Part shown: piece by piece, positions 22,313 through 32,991 of the stretch
Layout: every line of letters starts with the position of its first letter
Position numbering within the stretch: position 1 is the stretch's first letter
Origin: Anthopleura xanthogrammica
Lineage: Eukaryota > Cnidaria > Anthozoa > Actiniaria > Actiniidae
DNA length: 64,000 nt
Direction of reading: 5' to 3'
Assembly: GCA_964019055.1 (NCBI GenBank)
Contig: OZ025214.1
Coordinates: 12,285,163 to 12,349,162, forward strand
The notes under the pieces: generated by a model
The model's database searches: none
What the model saw: the letters and a program-made list of their open reading frames with translations, nothing else
What the model was told of the DNA's origin: nothing
Translations under genes and position numbers: made by a program

Positions 22313-23846
22313 TTAAAGAAAGCTTGGAAACGAACAGTTCCAGTGAGAAATCGTTTTGTATTCGTATTTACTCCTCACTATCCCGAATAAATGTCCACTA
22401 AAATAGAGAATAGACACACAAATAAGAAGGGTGTTGACGAGCAAGTGGTAACGCCATTTCTTCTTCCAAACTCGGTTGACTGCTATATTCATGACACGAG
22501 TTTGGATCAACAGAGAAATCACATTGAAGACCAAGTCAATGGACAAACCAATCACGGCACGATAGAAGAAGTCAAAAACAAGCTTGTAATCAGTAAAGGG
22601 TTTAGACTTGCTGTACACAAACTGGAAAACGTTAATAAAACCTAGAGCGGTGATCAGAGCAGTTGCCTCTTGCATCATGATTTGGATGCTAACATCAGCA
22701 ATGAATCTTCTGCTTCTTGGGCTGCGGTACTTTGGTTGTCTACTTCTCTGTCGTCGCACCAAACGATACAAATACTCCCAGATATGATCTCTCATTGTGA
22801 TAGAAATCCTTTCTAGAAAATCTATGATGGCATGGCCTATACCAAGGGCTATGAACTGGCTAATGTTTGTCAGTTCTGCTTGTAAAACTCGGAAAACAAC
22901 AGCTGACGCTCCATACATGACTGTAACAAGAACATGAGCTGTGCCAGGATGGATGATGCCATTCAAACTCTGAGCCCCAAGGCGACAAATGACTTTTGGA
23001 AGAGCTGAAACAAGAGGAGACATTCCTGCTATGAGGATCTTGATGTGTCCTTCTTGACTAACGTACAATGGAAATAATACGTAAACAATGAAGAAAGCCA
23101 CAGGCATGCCTAAAAGGAACTGACCGGAGAGGATAAAGTCTATTCTGATGGCTCTTTTTAAGGAATGTGGGGAAAAATGTCGGGCTAAAAGAAAATTATT
23201 AGTAAGTATTATAAGACAGAATAATGCATTCAAGGGGAAAGCCATCCAAGAAATCTTGTAGATTCCATACAACTGCAAGAACAGTCTGTACGCCAGGTCT
23301 ATAAAACCTGCCAAGAGGTTGAGGGTCAACAAGTCTAGATCTTTGATCAAAGAGAGTGGGAAGAGCAGTGTGATAGAAAAGAAGTCCCACATTTGAACAA
23401 ATATCCCTTCAACAGCCTCGGCAGTACTCAGTACTCAGTTGAACTCTTACTGGCATCTTATTCCAGTTTGTGGTTTCCTCATAACACCAATTAACAGTGA
23501 TGAAGTTTAAGAAAATTATTCCAACTGCAAATAAACCAATAACACTGCCAGCCACTGTTTGGATAAGCAGCACACTTTTGAGACACGCCCAGAAAGACCT
23601 GAAAAAGGTTGGCAAGCTTTTCTTCCATGCTTGAGGATCTGATTCCAGGTCTTTTGGTGGGTCGAATTCTTGAAATATGGCGTCTTTTGGGTCAAACCTG
23701 GTGAATTCTTCCAATTGTGCTGAAGTATCAAACACAAACAATGGCTCGGATTCTTGTTTTGAAATGTTTTCACATTGTTCTACTAAAACTACACCAGTAC
23801 AGTTTTCAACCAGATAAACAATTACATAAATGATGGCTGCAATCAT
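22313..23846 (-). pseudogene. Array gene P5: frameshifted copy of the membrane protein
   Basis: Two overlapping-family frames together cover a whole member. 23846 down to about 23430 encodes MIAAIIYVIVYLVENCTG through the first membrane segment to MPVRVQ. The second, ending at 22313, encodes the rest from about VEGIFVQMWDFF to NCSFPSFL. At about 23425-23445 the gene reads GTTCAA-CTGAGTACTGAGTACTGCC where siblings have 18 nt coding RLRVTA. A tandem GAGTACT repeat has replaced the site with 19 nt, giving a +1 shift and an early stop. All downstream motifs, including the arginine loop, are intact, so the break is recent or is a sequencing or assembly error. An inverted remnant of this same segment lies at 24082-24173. 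Confidence 0.8.
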
Positions 23847-24081
23847 CTTTCTTCTACTATTACAGCTTATATCTGGAGACTGAACAACGACCTTGCTTTC
23901 AAATGACAAATTTATAGATATCGGGGTATTTTTAATTAAATCTTGAGCAATGACGTAGAAAAATCCCCATGCTAATGGAGAAATCATGGGGAAACCACCT
24001 TACTGTTAGTATTTAAAAAATAAAAGCAAAGAACAACTACTCCACATTAAACCAATTAAGTGAAAGAAAACAAAGTGCCCT

Positions 24082-24173
24082 CCAGTAAGAGTTCAACGTC
24101 TTCGAGTTACTGCCCAGGGTCTTGAAGGGATATTTGTCTAATTGTACGTGTGGGACTTCATTTCCATCACTTT
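24082..24173 (+). pseudogene. Inverted relic of the array gene (~90 bp)
   Basis: On the plus strand, opposite to all array genes, this codes PVRVQRLRVTAQGLEGIFV, a stop, then VWDFISITL. This matches the P5 segment PVRVQ...VEGIFVQMWDFFSITL. It keeps the RLRVTA codons that P5 itself has lost. It is the only piece of the family found on the plus strand. It is too short to work and is best seen as debris of a local inverted duplication or template switch. Confidence 0.75.
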
Positions 24174-25898
24174 AATTTGATCTGTTGTTTATCTTTCATT
24201 TTCATCGAAAATTAAATATCGAGTAAAGGAAAACAAGATTGATATCATTCATCGTTTCGAAGTAAAAATTGGCTTTTTTTTTATTTTAATCAACTTAAAA
24301 TACAATACAATTTTATCTAAAGCAAAGAAACTTCCTTTCATTACTATATAAGTTATTCTGGTCCACTCTTGATAAGATTATTGTTAATATTCATAATTGT
24401 TTGAAGTCTAACATCATAATGTGACATCGACACTTGGAGAATATCCAAATAGCATTAATTTACATAAATTGTTATCTAATTAAAATGTCTAAGTTTCAAA
24501 AATATACTATAGCGAGACAGATCTTTGCTGACGTCAATGTTTACATTTTGCGTCATTAGCATAGGAATTTCACTTTTTATCCACATTTACACCAAATCCA
24601 TTCTGAATATCGAAAGAGCATGATAAAATTAGCTTATTTTTAAAAATTGGCCTTGAATAGATTTTTTGCGTGAAGCGGTTTAAAAATCTCTAAATTTTAC
24701 AGAGAATGTATGGGCGCATTAGTGTTTTTGCCACCCAGTAGTTTGAAAGCTGATATATCGGAAAGTATTGCATGTAAAGAGCTAGAAATTTCGTAGATTA
24801 CTTAAATCAATAAGATCTTTCAAGTTTTGGGTTAATTTTCTTGACTTAAAACCATATGCTAATGACGTCAAAGCAGCTCAATTTGGAGGACAAAACAAAA
24901 GAATTTTAATCTCCTGAGAATTGGGACCTATTTTGTCCTCCGAAATGAGCTGCAATCTAACAAGCTGCAAGAGGTCTATATAGTTGATTCTGAATCCTAA
25001 ACATTCATCTAGGTATGGTTCCTGGCCCCAGAGCACGAGAATTTACGGCAATATTCATTCATTATTTCAGCCGTATTTTTTACCTTGAGAAATCTTATAA
25101 ACCCAACCGTTTTCACCAAATAGTGAATGATCTATTTGATATTTTTCGTACTTTACTGTGATTTTTATATGAAGTTCAAATGCCAACGTGCAAACAGCGT
25201 TTTTCGCTGCCACCATCAAAAAAAATTAGTTGGTATCTTTTATACTTTTTGACTCGCGGCAGCGCCGAAAAACCAAATTCCAAAGAGCAACTTGCTCACA
25301 AATGCAGAGTTCACGTAATATTGAAAATTGCCGTAAGTGAAAGTTATAAACAACCAGTGGCCGATCAGAACGATTTCAAGGCTGTTCAGTGCTTGACCTA
25401 AAAAGACATCTCATATCGCCCTTGTTAGGTTTGACCTTAAGGTGACTGACTACTTTAGCAAGGAATAATTACAAAATGTTTTTAGAAAGATATTTTACAC
25501 AAAATTTAACGCTGATTCCAAAAATGAAAAGAAATTGGGTTGTCCCGAGCTCGTTTTCGAGATAATGAATTTTAAATATGACCATCTTGACAAGTTTTCG
25601 AAAGAAAAATGGCGGAAATCAAGCTTTGCACACAAAAATTCATAACTCAAAAACTACAAAAGCTCTGGAAGCAATTTTCTCAGAACTTCTACTTTAAACA
25701 TTGTCAAATTGAACGTCCAAAAGAAGTCAGTCACTTTAATTATCTTTCATCCTATAGTCACCAGAACCGCCAACCCCCTGGAACCACCCTTGTTAACGTA
25801 TTATTTAAGAGTTAAATCGATGGCAAAAGTTCTTAAATCATTTCATTAGCCACAAAACAAGATTGCCTGGGATATGCATGTGATGGCAAAGCAGAAAT
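24174..25898. repeat. Spacer between P5 and P6 with two fold-back elements
   Basis: 24874-24953 is a short inverted repeat (CAGCTCAATTTGGAGGACAA / TTGTCCTCCGAAATGAGCTG) sharing ends with the element at 11804-12374. About 25165-25345 is a decayed inverted repeat around CAGCGTTTTTCGCTGCCACC / GGCAGCGCCGAAAAACCAAA, related to the element at 58418-58612. The remainder is AT-rich, with no gene seen. Confidence 0.55.
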
Positions 25899-27461
25899 TC
25901 AAAGGAAGCTGGGAAAGGAACAGTTCGATGAATACAGTGATTCGCTACCTCTATTTTTTTCATACTTACTCCTGATTATCCTATACATATGACCACTAAT
26001 ATAAAGAACTGTAACAGAAATAAGCAGAGCATTGACTAACATATGGTAACGCCATTTCTTTTTCCAAACTCGGTTCACTGCAACATTCATGACACGAGTT
26101 TGGATCAACAGAGAAATCACATTGAAAACCAAATCGATAATTAATCCAATAGCTGCTCGAATAAAGAAGTCGGCTATAATATGATAATTAGATAAAGGTT
26201 TTGATTCACTATATAAGAATTGATAAACACTGTTAAATCCCAGAGCTGTGATCATAGCAGTTGCTTCTTGCATCATGATCTGGATGCTGACATCAGCAAT
26301 GAATCTTCTGCTTCTTGGGCTGCGGTACTTTGCTTGTCTACTTCTCTGTCGTCGCACCAAACGATACAAATACTCCCAGATATGATCTCTCATTGTAATA
26401 GTAATCCTCTCCAAAAGATCTATAATGGCATGGCCTATACCAAGAGCTATGAAAAGACCAATGCTTGTAAATTCTGCTTGCATCACGCGAAACACAACTG
26501 CAGAAGCTCCATAGATCACGGCAACGAGAACATGAGCCGTTCCAGGATGGATGATCCCTTTCAAGCTCTGAGCAGAAAGCCGGGACACTAACTTAGGGAT
26601 GGATGAAATAAGGGGACATATTCCAGCCAGGATTATTTTTGTGTGTGGCTCTTGATCAACGTAAAATGGAAACAGCTTGTAAACCAAGAAAAATGCTGCT
26701 GGAATTCCCAGAAGGAACTGCGCAGAGAGGATAAAGTCTATTCGGACCGCGTTCTTGAAAGAATGTGGGCAAAAGTGGCGGGCTAAGAGATAGTTATTGA
26801 TAAGTATTATAAGGCAAAACAACACGTTCAGAGGAATTGCCATCCAATGAATCTTATAGATGCCATACAACTGTAAGAAAAGCTTGAACGTTATGTCAAT
26901 GAAGGACCCCAACAAGTTGAAGGTTAAGAGATGAAGGTCTTTGACCAAAGACAAAGGAAACAGGAGCAAAATACAAAAGAAGTCGTACATTTGGACAATA
27001 AATCCTTCAATAGCCTCAGCCGTCACTCGAAGACGTTGGACACTTATTGGCATTTGATTCCAATGTGTGGTCTCTTCGTCACACCATTCTACAGTAATGA
27101 AGTTAAGGAATACGAAACCAACTACAAGCAAGCCAATGAGACTACCAGCCATTGTTTGGATAAGCAGCACACTTTTAAGACAATCCAGAAAAGATTTCTT
27201 TAACGTTGGTAAGCTTTTCTTCCATGCTTTAGGATCTGATCTTAAGTGTTCTGGAGGGTCAAATTCTTCGAAAATGGTGTCTTCGGGGTCAAATTTGGTG
27301 AAGTCTTCCAGGTCTCTTGGACGCACATAATCTTGACTGTCAATCAAAGCCTCTCGCAAGTCAGATGGTTCCAACGAGCTGTCTTCGAAGCGTTCTATTA
27401 TAACAACACCAGTACAATTCTCGATCAGATACACAATACAAAACATGATTTCTGTCAACAT
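25899..27461 (-). CDS. Array gene P6: multipass membrane protein, unknown family, 520 aa
   Basis: Single-exon array member. The sibling-matching start is MLTEIMFCIVYLIENCTG at 27461, with 17 further open codons upstream. Linker motifs are IFEEFDPPEHL and AWKKSLP. The first outside loop is EWCDEETTHW, and the arginine loop is RRQRSRQAKYRSPRSRR with one change. HPGTAHVLVAVIYGASAVVF is standard. It ends NCSFPSFL after a slightly longer, charged outside tail (KYEKNRGSESLYSS). Overall nearest to P5. No defects seen. Function unknown. Confidence 0.84.
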   Translation of the reverse strand: MLTEIMFCIVYLIENCTGVVIIERFEDSSLEPSDLREALIDSQDYVRPRDLEDFTKFDPEDTIFEEFDPPEHLRSDPKAWKKSLPTLKKSFLDCLKSVLLIQTMAGSLIGLLVVGFVFLNFITVEWCDEETTHWNQMPISVQRLRVTAEAIEGFIVQMYDFFCILLLFPLSLVKDLHLLTFNLLGSFIDITFKLFLQLYGIYKIHWMAIPLNVLFCLIILINNYLLARHFCPHSFKNAVRIDFILSAQFLLGIPAAFFLVYKLFPFYVDQEPHTKIILAGICPLISSIPKLVSRLSAQSLKGIIHPGTAHVLVAVIYGASAVVFRVMQAEFTSIGLFIALGIGHAIIDLLERITITMRDHIWEYLYRLVRRQRSRQAKYRSPRSRRFIADVSIQIMMQEATAMITALGFNSVYQFLYSESKPLSNYHIIADFFIRAAIGLIIDLVFNVISLLIQTRVMNVAVNRVWKKKWRYHMLVNALLISVTVLYISGHMYRIIRSKYEKNRGSESLYSSNCSFPSFL

Positions 27462-27757
27462 CTTGAATTGTTTGAGCAAACTAAACACATGAACTTTGTT
27501 TTCAATTTCCAAATGTTGAACTTTCGAAAGTGTCGGAGTTTTTAACCTGAAAGAGCTTATTGTGACCAGGCCCTACGATCGAAACCAACGAATTATTTTC
27601 CTCCTCCTCTTGAGCAAATCTCCTGGTGATTGATCTTCCAGTTATTTAATATTCGTGCATTTCACTTTCATACTTATTTATACATTATTCACATGTACAC
27701 ATTTCCTGGACTTTGATGAGTTTTCATTTCATTATTCTATTTTACTAAGCTCCTATC

Positions 27758-27978
27758 TTACAGTGAGGACACTCGAACCGTGAACACTTTGAGGTTTTTT
27801 CATACTTTTTTTTCTCCTTTATCCCTTGTGTGAATCGATTGGAAATATGATTTATTTTGAACAATAAGATTATTTGTGTTCAGTGCTTCATTTTCAGAAG
27901 GTTTGAAGTAGTAGAAAGTTCATAAAATAAAAAATATAAAAATATCAAGTGTTCATGGTTCGAGTGTCCTCACTGTAA
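27758..27978. repeat. MITE with ends TTACAGTGAGGACACTCG (copy 2, inverted)
   Basis: Reverse-orientation, near-identical copy of the 21480-21699 element. A different fold-back element begins immediately at its right end (27977), so one inserted at the edge of the other. Confidence 0.85.
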
Positions 27979-28388
27979 AATGCACCTAACCCCTGATACA
28001 ATACTTTCAGTGCTGATTCTACATAAAGAGAATAGCTGAATGGTGAAATATTTTTTCGAGTGTTGCATCTCTAAGTTATAAATGTTTATATTCCCAATAT
28101 GTTAATGACTGTAACGTCATCACAGGCTTCATCGAATATACAAACAATATTTAAAAAGCATCATCATTATACTCATGGTCCCCACTATGTTTACTGTAAA
28201 TTTGGTGCCTCATAGTGACCATTGTTAGTATTACAAAACAAATACACTCAAAAGCCTGGGTAGACGTCACAGTCATTAACATATTGGAAGTATAAACCTT
28301 CATATCTCAAAGACGCAACACTTAAATCAAGTAATATTTCATGATATTCACTTCATATAGAATCAATAATGAAGGTATCGTATCAGAA
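27977..28388. repeat. Fold-back element, copy B of the 3239-3702 family
   Basis: Shares CACCTAA-CCCTGATA, TACTTTCAGT, ATATGTTAATGACTGT and the mirrored right arm with the 3239-3702 element. It is more degraded, and the right TTAA is not preserved. Confidence 0.75.
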
Positions 28389-28559
28389 CAATAGGTGAGA
28401 TCAAAGATTAATTGTACGAAATTTGAACATCTTTAGAATTTGAACAAAAATTGCTTGTATTTCATTGTGAATCGGGTCATACCAATACACAACACTTATG
28501 TATACTGAATTCGAAATTATGGCCTGACTACGGGACATATGTCAACAACAATGAAATAC

Positions 28560-29880
28560 AAGCATCAGTCAAGGTCGACTGAAACCATTAGGGACCTTTA
28601 GATTGATATTTTTCTTGATGACCGCAAACCGCAAGCCGCGGTTAGACGTTTGCAGCTAGAGGTTTGACGTTCAAAGCTTTCCCGAAAGTGAGAAAATTCT
28701 ACAAAAGAAATAACGTACGGTGGCTCAGATGACCATGTGTCACTCTCTCTAAATAAAGCTAAATTACATTTTCTATTTTCAGTACTAGTTTTCCTTGATA
28801 AAATTTGTAGAGTGCATTCAGTAAAAGCGTGAAACACTAATTACTAAATTGTGCAAAATAGTGCTAGTTGAACAAAAGAAAACAAAAGAATTAGCATAAA
28901 ATAGTACAAAATAGTGTTACTAATGTTTCATGCTTTTACTGAATGCACTCTACCACTTCTATCATTGTATGTTCCTGTTAACCTCGCAATCAAGATAATT
29001 TTGAAAGAGGTCTACAGATGAGTGACAGAAATTCACTTTCTCTCCCCTCCTATCGACATATATACAACATACAGTCAATGTCATTAATGTTGTCCACCAA
29101 AAAAGACATTTAGACCAAAAGAAATGTCACGCGATACCTAATACACTCGCTCTAAGTGCTCCATACCAGCAATCATTGCATAAGTAGAGTTAATAATTAT
29201 AATTATCCGTTCATTGGTACTCATTATAAAGTTTGAGACCAGAATTTATATCGTTTAAAACAAATAAACAAATCATCCCGTGATACTTCTATTGGTCTTT
29301 AATTCTTTTTTTACGGGACAGACTTTTTGACAATGACTGTATATGCAACTACAATAAAAACATGAAACTGTTTAGTCCATTAATGGTTTTATGTACTTAT
29401 TCACTTTACTTCCTAAGTGTGTTTATATAAATACGCGACCAAGGCAAAAAGACAAATTGCAAACTACTTCCGTTTACCAAATTTTCGAGGTCAGGGCTCA
29501 GGATTTTTCATTGACCGAAGTATTTTGCAATGCTGCATCTCATTAAATATCAACCACCTGGCCATTTTGACGGCTTACTTATGTACACAAATTAGGTTAA
29601 TATTTTCTTATATATATCCGTCTGGCCGAGTTGTTATGAAAGGAAAGAGACACGCTTGAATGAACTTGTCAAAACAAACCATATTATAAAATTAATATAT
29701 GCTAAAAACGGCCCATTGTCTCTCTAATATAAACAATCCGGAGCATTCGAAAACATACTGAACTGCACTTCTAAAAATCTAAATAAAATATGATAGATAT
29801 TTATATACAACTTGAATTGGGATCGAGATCCCCTAAGGTCCCCTATAGTTCAGAGGGAATGGGGTTTACAGCCGTTAACT
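28560..29880. repeat. Orphan copy of the array genes' 3' flank
   Basis: 28590-28800 and 29350-29870 match 32070-32285 and 32285-32830, the region just 3' of P8, at high identity (for example GTTTAGTCCATTAATGGTTT and ACGGCCCATTGTCTCTCTAA). In the P8 unit this flank runs into the gene's 3' end. Here it runs into unrelated DNA and no gene body follows until the broken P7. It marks a lost or never-completed gene duplicate. The sequence between is extended by a MITE (28808-28952). Confidence 0.7.
28808..28952. repeat. 145-bp MITE with TA target duplication
   Basis: Inverted ends GAGTGCATTCAGTAAAAGC and GCTTTTACTGAATGCACTC are bordered by TA on both sides, as for mariner/Tc1-type insertions. It is absent from the parallel flank copy near 32285. 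Confidence 0.8.
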
Positions 29881-30242
29881 GATATTTCTGTTATTTTGGT
29901 TAGATATTATGCTCAGCGCTTGTAAAATTAAATAGTAGTTCACTGTCAATCGGCCAAACAATTAGAAGTTAACTGACAATCCGCTACCCCCATTGGCACC
30001 CCCTCTACAGGTTAATATTCAAAATGCTTTGGTGTGGCTACAAGGTTGCAGAGCCGTGCAGTCTTTTTGTCAGCCAATCACAATGCAACACTAAAAAAGC
30101 TAACCAATCAGATTACAGGATCGTATGTAATCAGTCAATCAGATTACAGCAAATAAGAAACATAAAATGTAGCTTTTTTCAAGTTTGACTGCAAATTTAG
30201 TGTCTATCTAGTTTGATTTCAAAATGGATATAATAAAGTGAT

Positions 30243-30377
30243 AATTGAACTTCGTGTCGTGCAATTTTGGTCTGACATCAAACTTGCGATTACAAATCAC
30301 ACTCCCGCTACGCGGTCGTGTGATTTTGTTATCGCGCGTTTGATATCAGACCAAATTGCACTCCACTTAGTTCAATT
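30243..30377. repeat. Fold-back element, AATTGAACT family (copy 1)
   Basis: Inverted halves around CACTCCCGCTACGCGGTCGTGTG: left AATTGAAC...TTTTGGTCTGACATCAAAC, right GTTTGATATCAGACCAAATTGCA...GTTCAATT. A second copy lies at about 35135-35267 within the same duplicated flank. Confidence 0.75.
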
Positions 30378-30553
30378 ACCATTAATTGTTTTTGTTTTGA
30401 ATTGTTTAAGACATCACAGTCCAGTAGTTTTCGATGCACTCAGTGATCGAGGTATAAAATGAAAACAAAAATATCTTTCAAACTAAATTTTCCAGATGAT
30501 TGATTGATGCTCGAAAAGTCACTGACAGTGATTAACAATGGCTGCTCAGGGTA

Positions 30554-30800
30554 TCACGAAACCACAGGGTTCCCCTATTGTACATGTCAATAAGATGGTC
30601 AGGCTCTGGTCATGTCTGGAGGGCCAACACTAATGTCATGCTTGGGCAGAACTTCAAATTTAAAAACAAAGTTCTGGATTGAAACTTGTAGACGAACTAA
30701 CATCTTTTCGTAAGGTAAGAAAGGTATTTCATTATGTTATACCCAATGTATATGTTAAAAAATGGAGGAGGCTGTAACTTCAGTTAACTTGAACAGCTTA
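30554..30800. repeat. Duplicated flank segment (three copies in the window)
   Basis: ATCACGAAACCACAGGGTTC... is repeated at 37683-37935 and 54194-54370 at high identity, each copy lying between array genes. Here it abuts the broken 3' end of P7, so a deletion joined this flank to the middle of the gene. Confidence 0.8.
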
Positions 30801-30805
30801 TGTAA

Positions 30806-31512
30806 CATACAAAGGAAATACATTATACACTAAAAAAAAACACAAAAAACACACGGAAGTCCAAAAATAAACTGTGCTGAAAACATGAAGAACAGTGAAA
30901 CAGTCTTCTTTATTGGATGCGGACAAAAATGGCGGGACAAACGAAAATTGTTAATGAAAATGACAAAACAGAACAACACGTTGAGAGGGAATGACATCCA
31001 AAAGATCCTGTAGACACCATACATTTGGCAATAAAGTCTGTATGTCACGTCAATGAACGACGCCACTATGCTAATTGTAACTAAACCCAGTTTTCTAACC
31101 AAGGAGAGTGGAAAGAGCAGCACAATGGTACAAAAGCCCCACAACTGGATAATAAATCCTTCGACGGTTTGTGCAGTTACTCGAAGACGTTGGACATCAA
31201 TGGGAATATCGTTAAAGTGTGAATTTTCATCGTAGCACCATTCTACGGTACTGAAGTCCAGAGAAACAAGTGTGGCGGCTACAAAACCAATAAGAGTCCC
31301 TCTTAAAGTTTGGATGAGGAGGACACTTTTGAGACACTCCCAGAAAGACTTCTTAAATGTTGGCAAGCTTTCTTTCCATGCTTGAGGATCATCTTCAAGG
31401 TGTTTTGGCGGATCAAACTCTTGAAAAATTACATCTTTGGAGTCGAAGGACGTAAATTCTTCAAGCAATTCTCCCTGATTTATATTTAGAAGAGGCTTAC
31501 GAATATTTTTGT
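30806..31512 (-). pseudogene. Array gene P7: truncated at both ends
   Basis: Homology to P9 runs from KNIRKPLLNINQGE at about 31512 through the linker, the WCYDENSHF loop and about five membrane segments, to FGLPCVFCVFF near 30830. The first 32 or so family codons and the whole C-terminal half, including the arginine loop, are gone. The frame stays open to 31666, but those upstream codons (RGGGWVNPKS...) are unrelated filler. A short A-tract expansion with an added AAAAAACAC shifts the last homologous codons. 5' flank DNA matching that of P9 resumes at about 31690. The product could not have the family fold, so a pseudogene is most likely. Confidence 0.85.
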
Positions 31513-31666
31513 TAAACAGCTTTTTCAGCCGGCGAGAGCAAAGGAGGGATTTCGGATTTACCCACCCACCTCCCCTTGCGACGTTCCCGTCCTCACATAT
31601 CCCTGAGCGCACCTCTACCTTGCACTCCCAAATATTTTTCTTCATGTCTAATGTCATACAGTGCAA

Positions 31667-32991
31667 AGAATAGAGGTGCAGTTTTGGTAGTGAGAATCGG
31701 TTACGAGTTCACTTGCCTTGACCTAAAGCTGCTCGAATGTCGTCGTAGTTTTTGTAGTCTACCTAGTTCGAGCTTAATGTCCTTTATGATAATAGAGTGG
31801 ACAAGTTTCATTATAAAACCCGTAACGTGCTGTAAAAAGGAAAACTACTTTACATAACAATAGATTAAGCAATTCAAGATACGGCAGTTGCTAGGCACCA
31901 TGGAGATGAGGTGTGGAGGGAATGAGGATTTTAGTACCTCCACCCCACCCTGTTGTTGATGGAATATCTGTACAGTACTGGTAATTTTTTTGGAGATTGC
32001 GTTCAGACATCGAACTTTTGTCGAGTCGAATCAAATTGCCTTTGAGCTCGAGGTCAACTGAGATCCATTAGGGACCTTTAGATTGAACTTTTTTCCTTGA
32101 TGAACGCAAACCGAATGCCGCGGTTAGAGGTTTGCAGCTAGAGGTTTGACGTTCAAAGCTTTTCCGGAAGTGAGAAAATTCTACAAAAGAAATAACGTAC
32201 GGTGGCTCAGATGACCACGTGTCACTCTCTCTAAATTAAGCTAAATTACATTTTCTAGTTTCAGTACTAGTTTTCCTTGATAAAATAAAAACATGAAACT
32301 GTTTAGTCCATTAATGGTTTTATGTATTTATTCACTTTACTTCCTAAGTGTGTTTATATAAATACGCGACCAAGGCAAAAAGACAAATTGCAAACTACTT
32401 CCGTTTACCAAATTTTCGAGGTCGGGGCTCAGGATTTTTCATTGACCGAAGTATTTTGCAATGCTGCATCTCATTAAATATCAACCACCTGGCCGTTTTG
32501 ACGGCTTACTGTGTACACAAATTAGGTATAATATTTTTGAGATATAACCGGCAGGCGGCCGAGTTGTTATGAAAGGACAGAGACACGATATCATGAACTT
32601 GTCAAAACAAACCATATTATAAAATCAATATATGCTAAAAACGGCCCATTGTCTCTCTAATATCAACAATCCGGAGCATTCGAAAGCAGGAGTAACAAAC
32701 TGGAGTGCACTTGTCAAAAAATCTAAAATAAAATATGATAGATATTTATATACAGCTTGAATTGGGATCGAGATCCCCTAAGGTCCCCTATTGTTCAGAG
32801 GGAGTGAATGGGGTTTACAGTTTACATATAGCCTTAAAATTTAGTAGTTAACTAACAAACTCATCACAGCATGGAGCAATATAAAAATACTTAAATATTA
32901 CGACTAACTCTTCTTGTAGAAGTAAAACACATGAATTTCTGGTCCAATTCGTACAACATTCGTGTCTCTTCACAAGTGCAAAGAACATTCT
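31667..32991. repeat. Duplicated spacer between P7 and P8
   Basis: 31690-31970 matches the 5' flank of P9 (40280-40560), including TTATAAAACCCGTAA. 32060-32830 is the 3' flank unit shared with 28560-29880. 32830-32990 matches the 3' flanks of P10 and P11 (TTAAATATTACGACTAACTC). The TTAA at 32891-32894 is an unfilled site for the element at 47392-48848. No separate gene. Confidence 0.75.
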
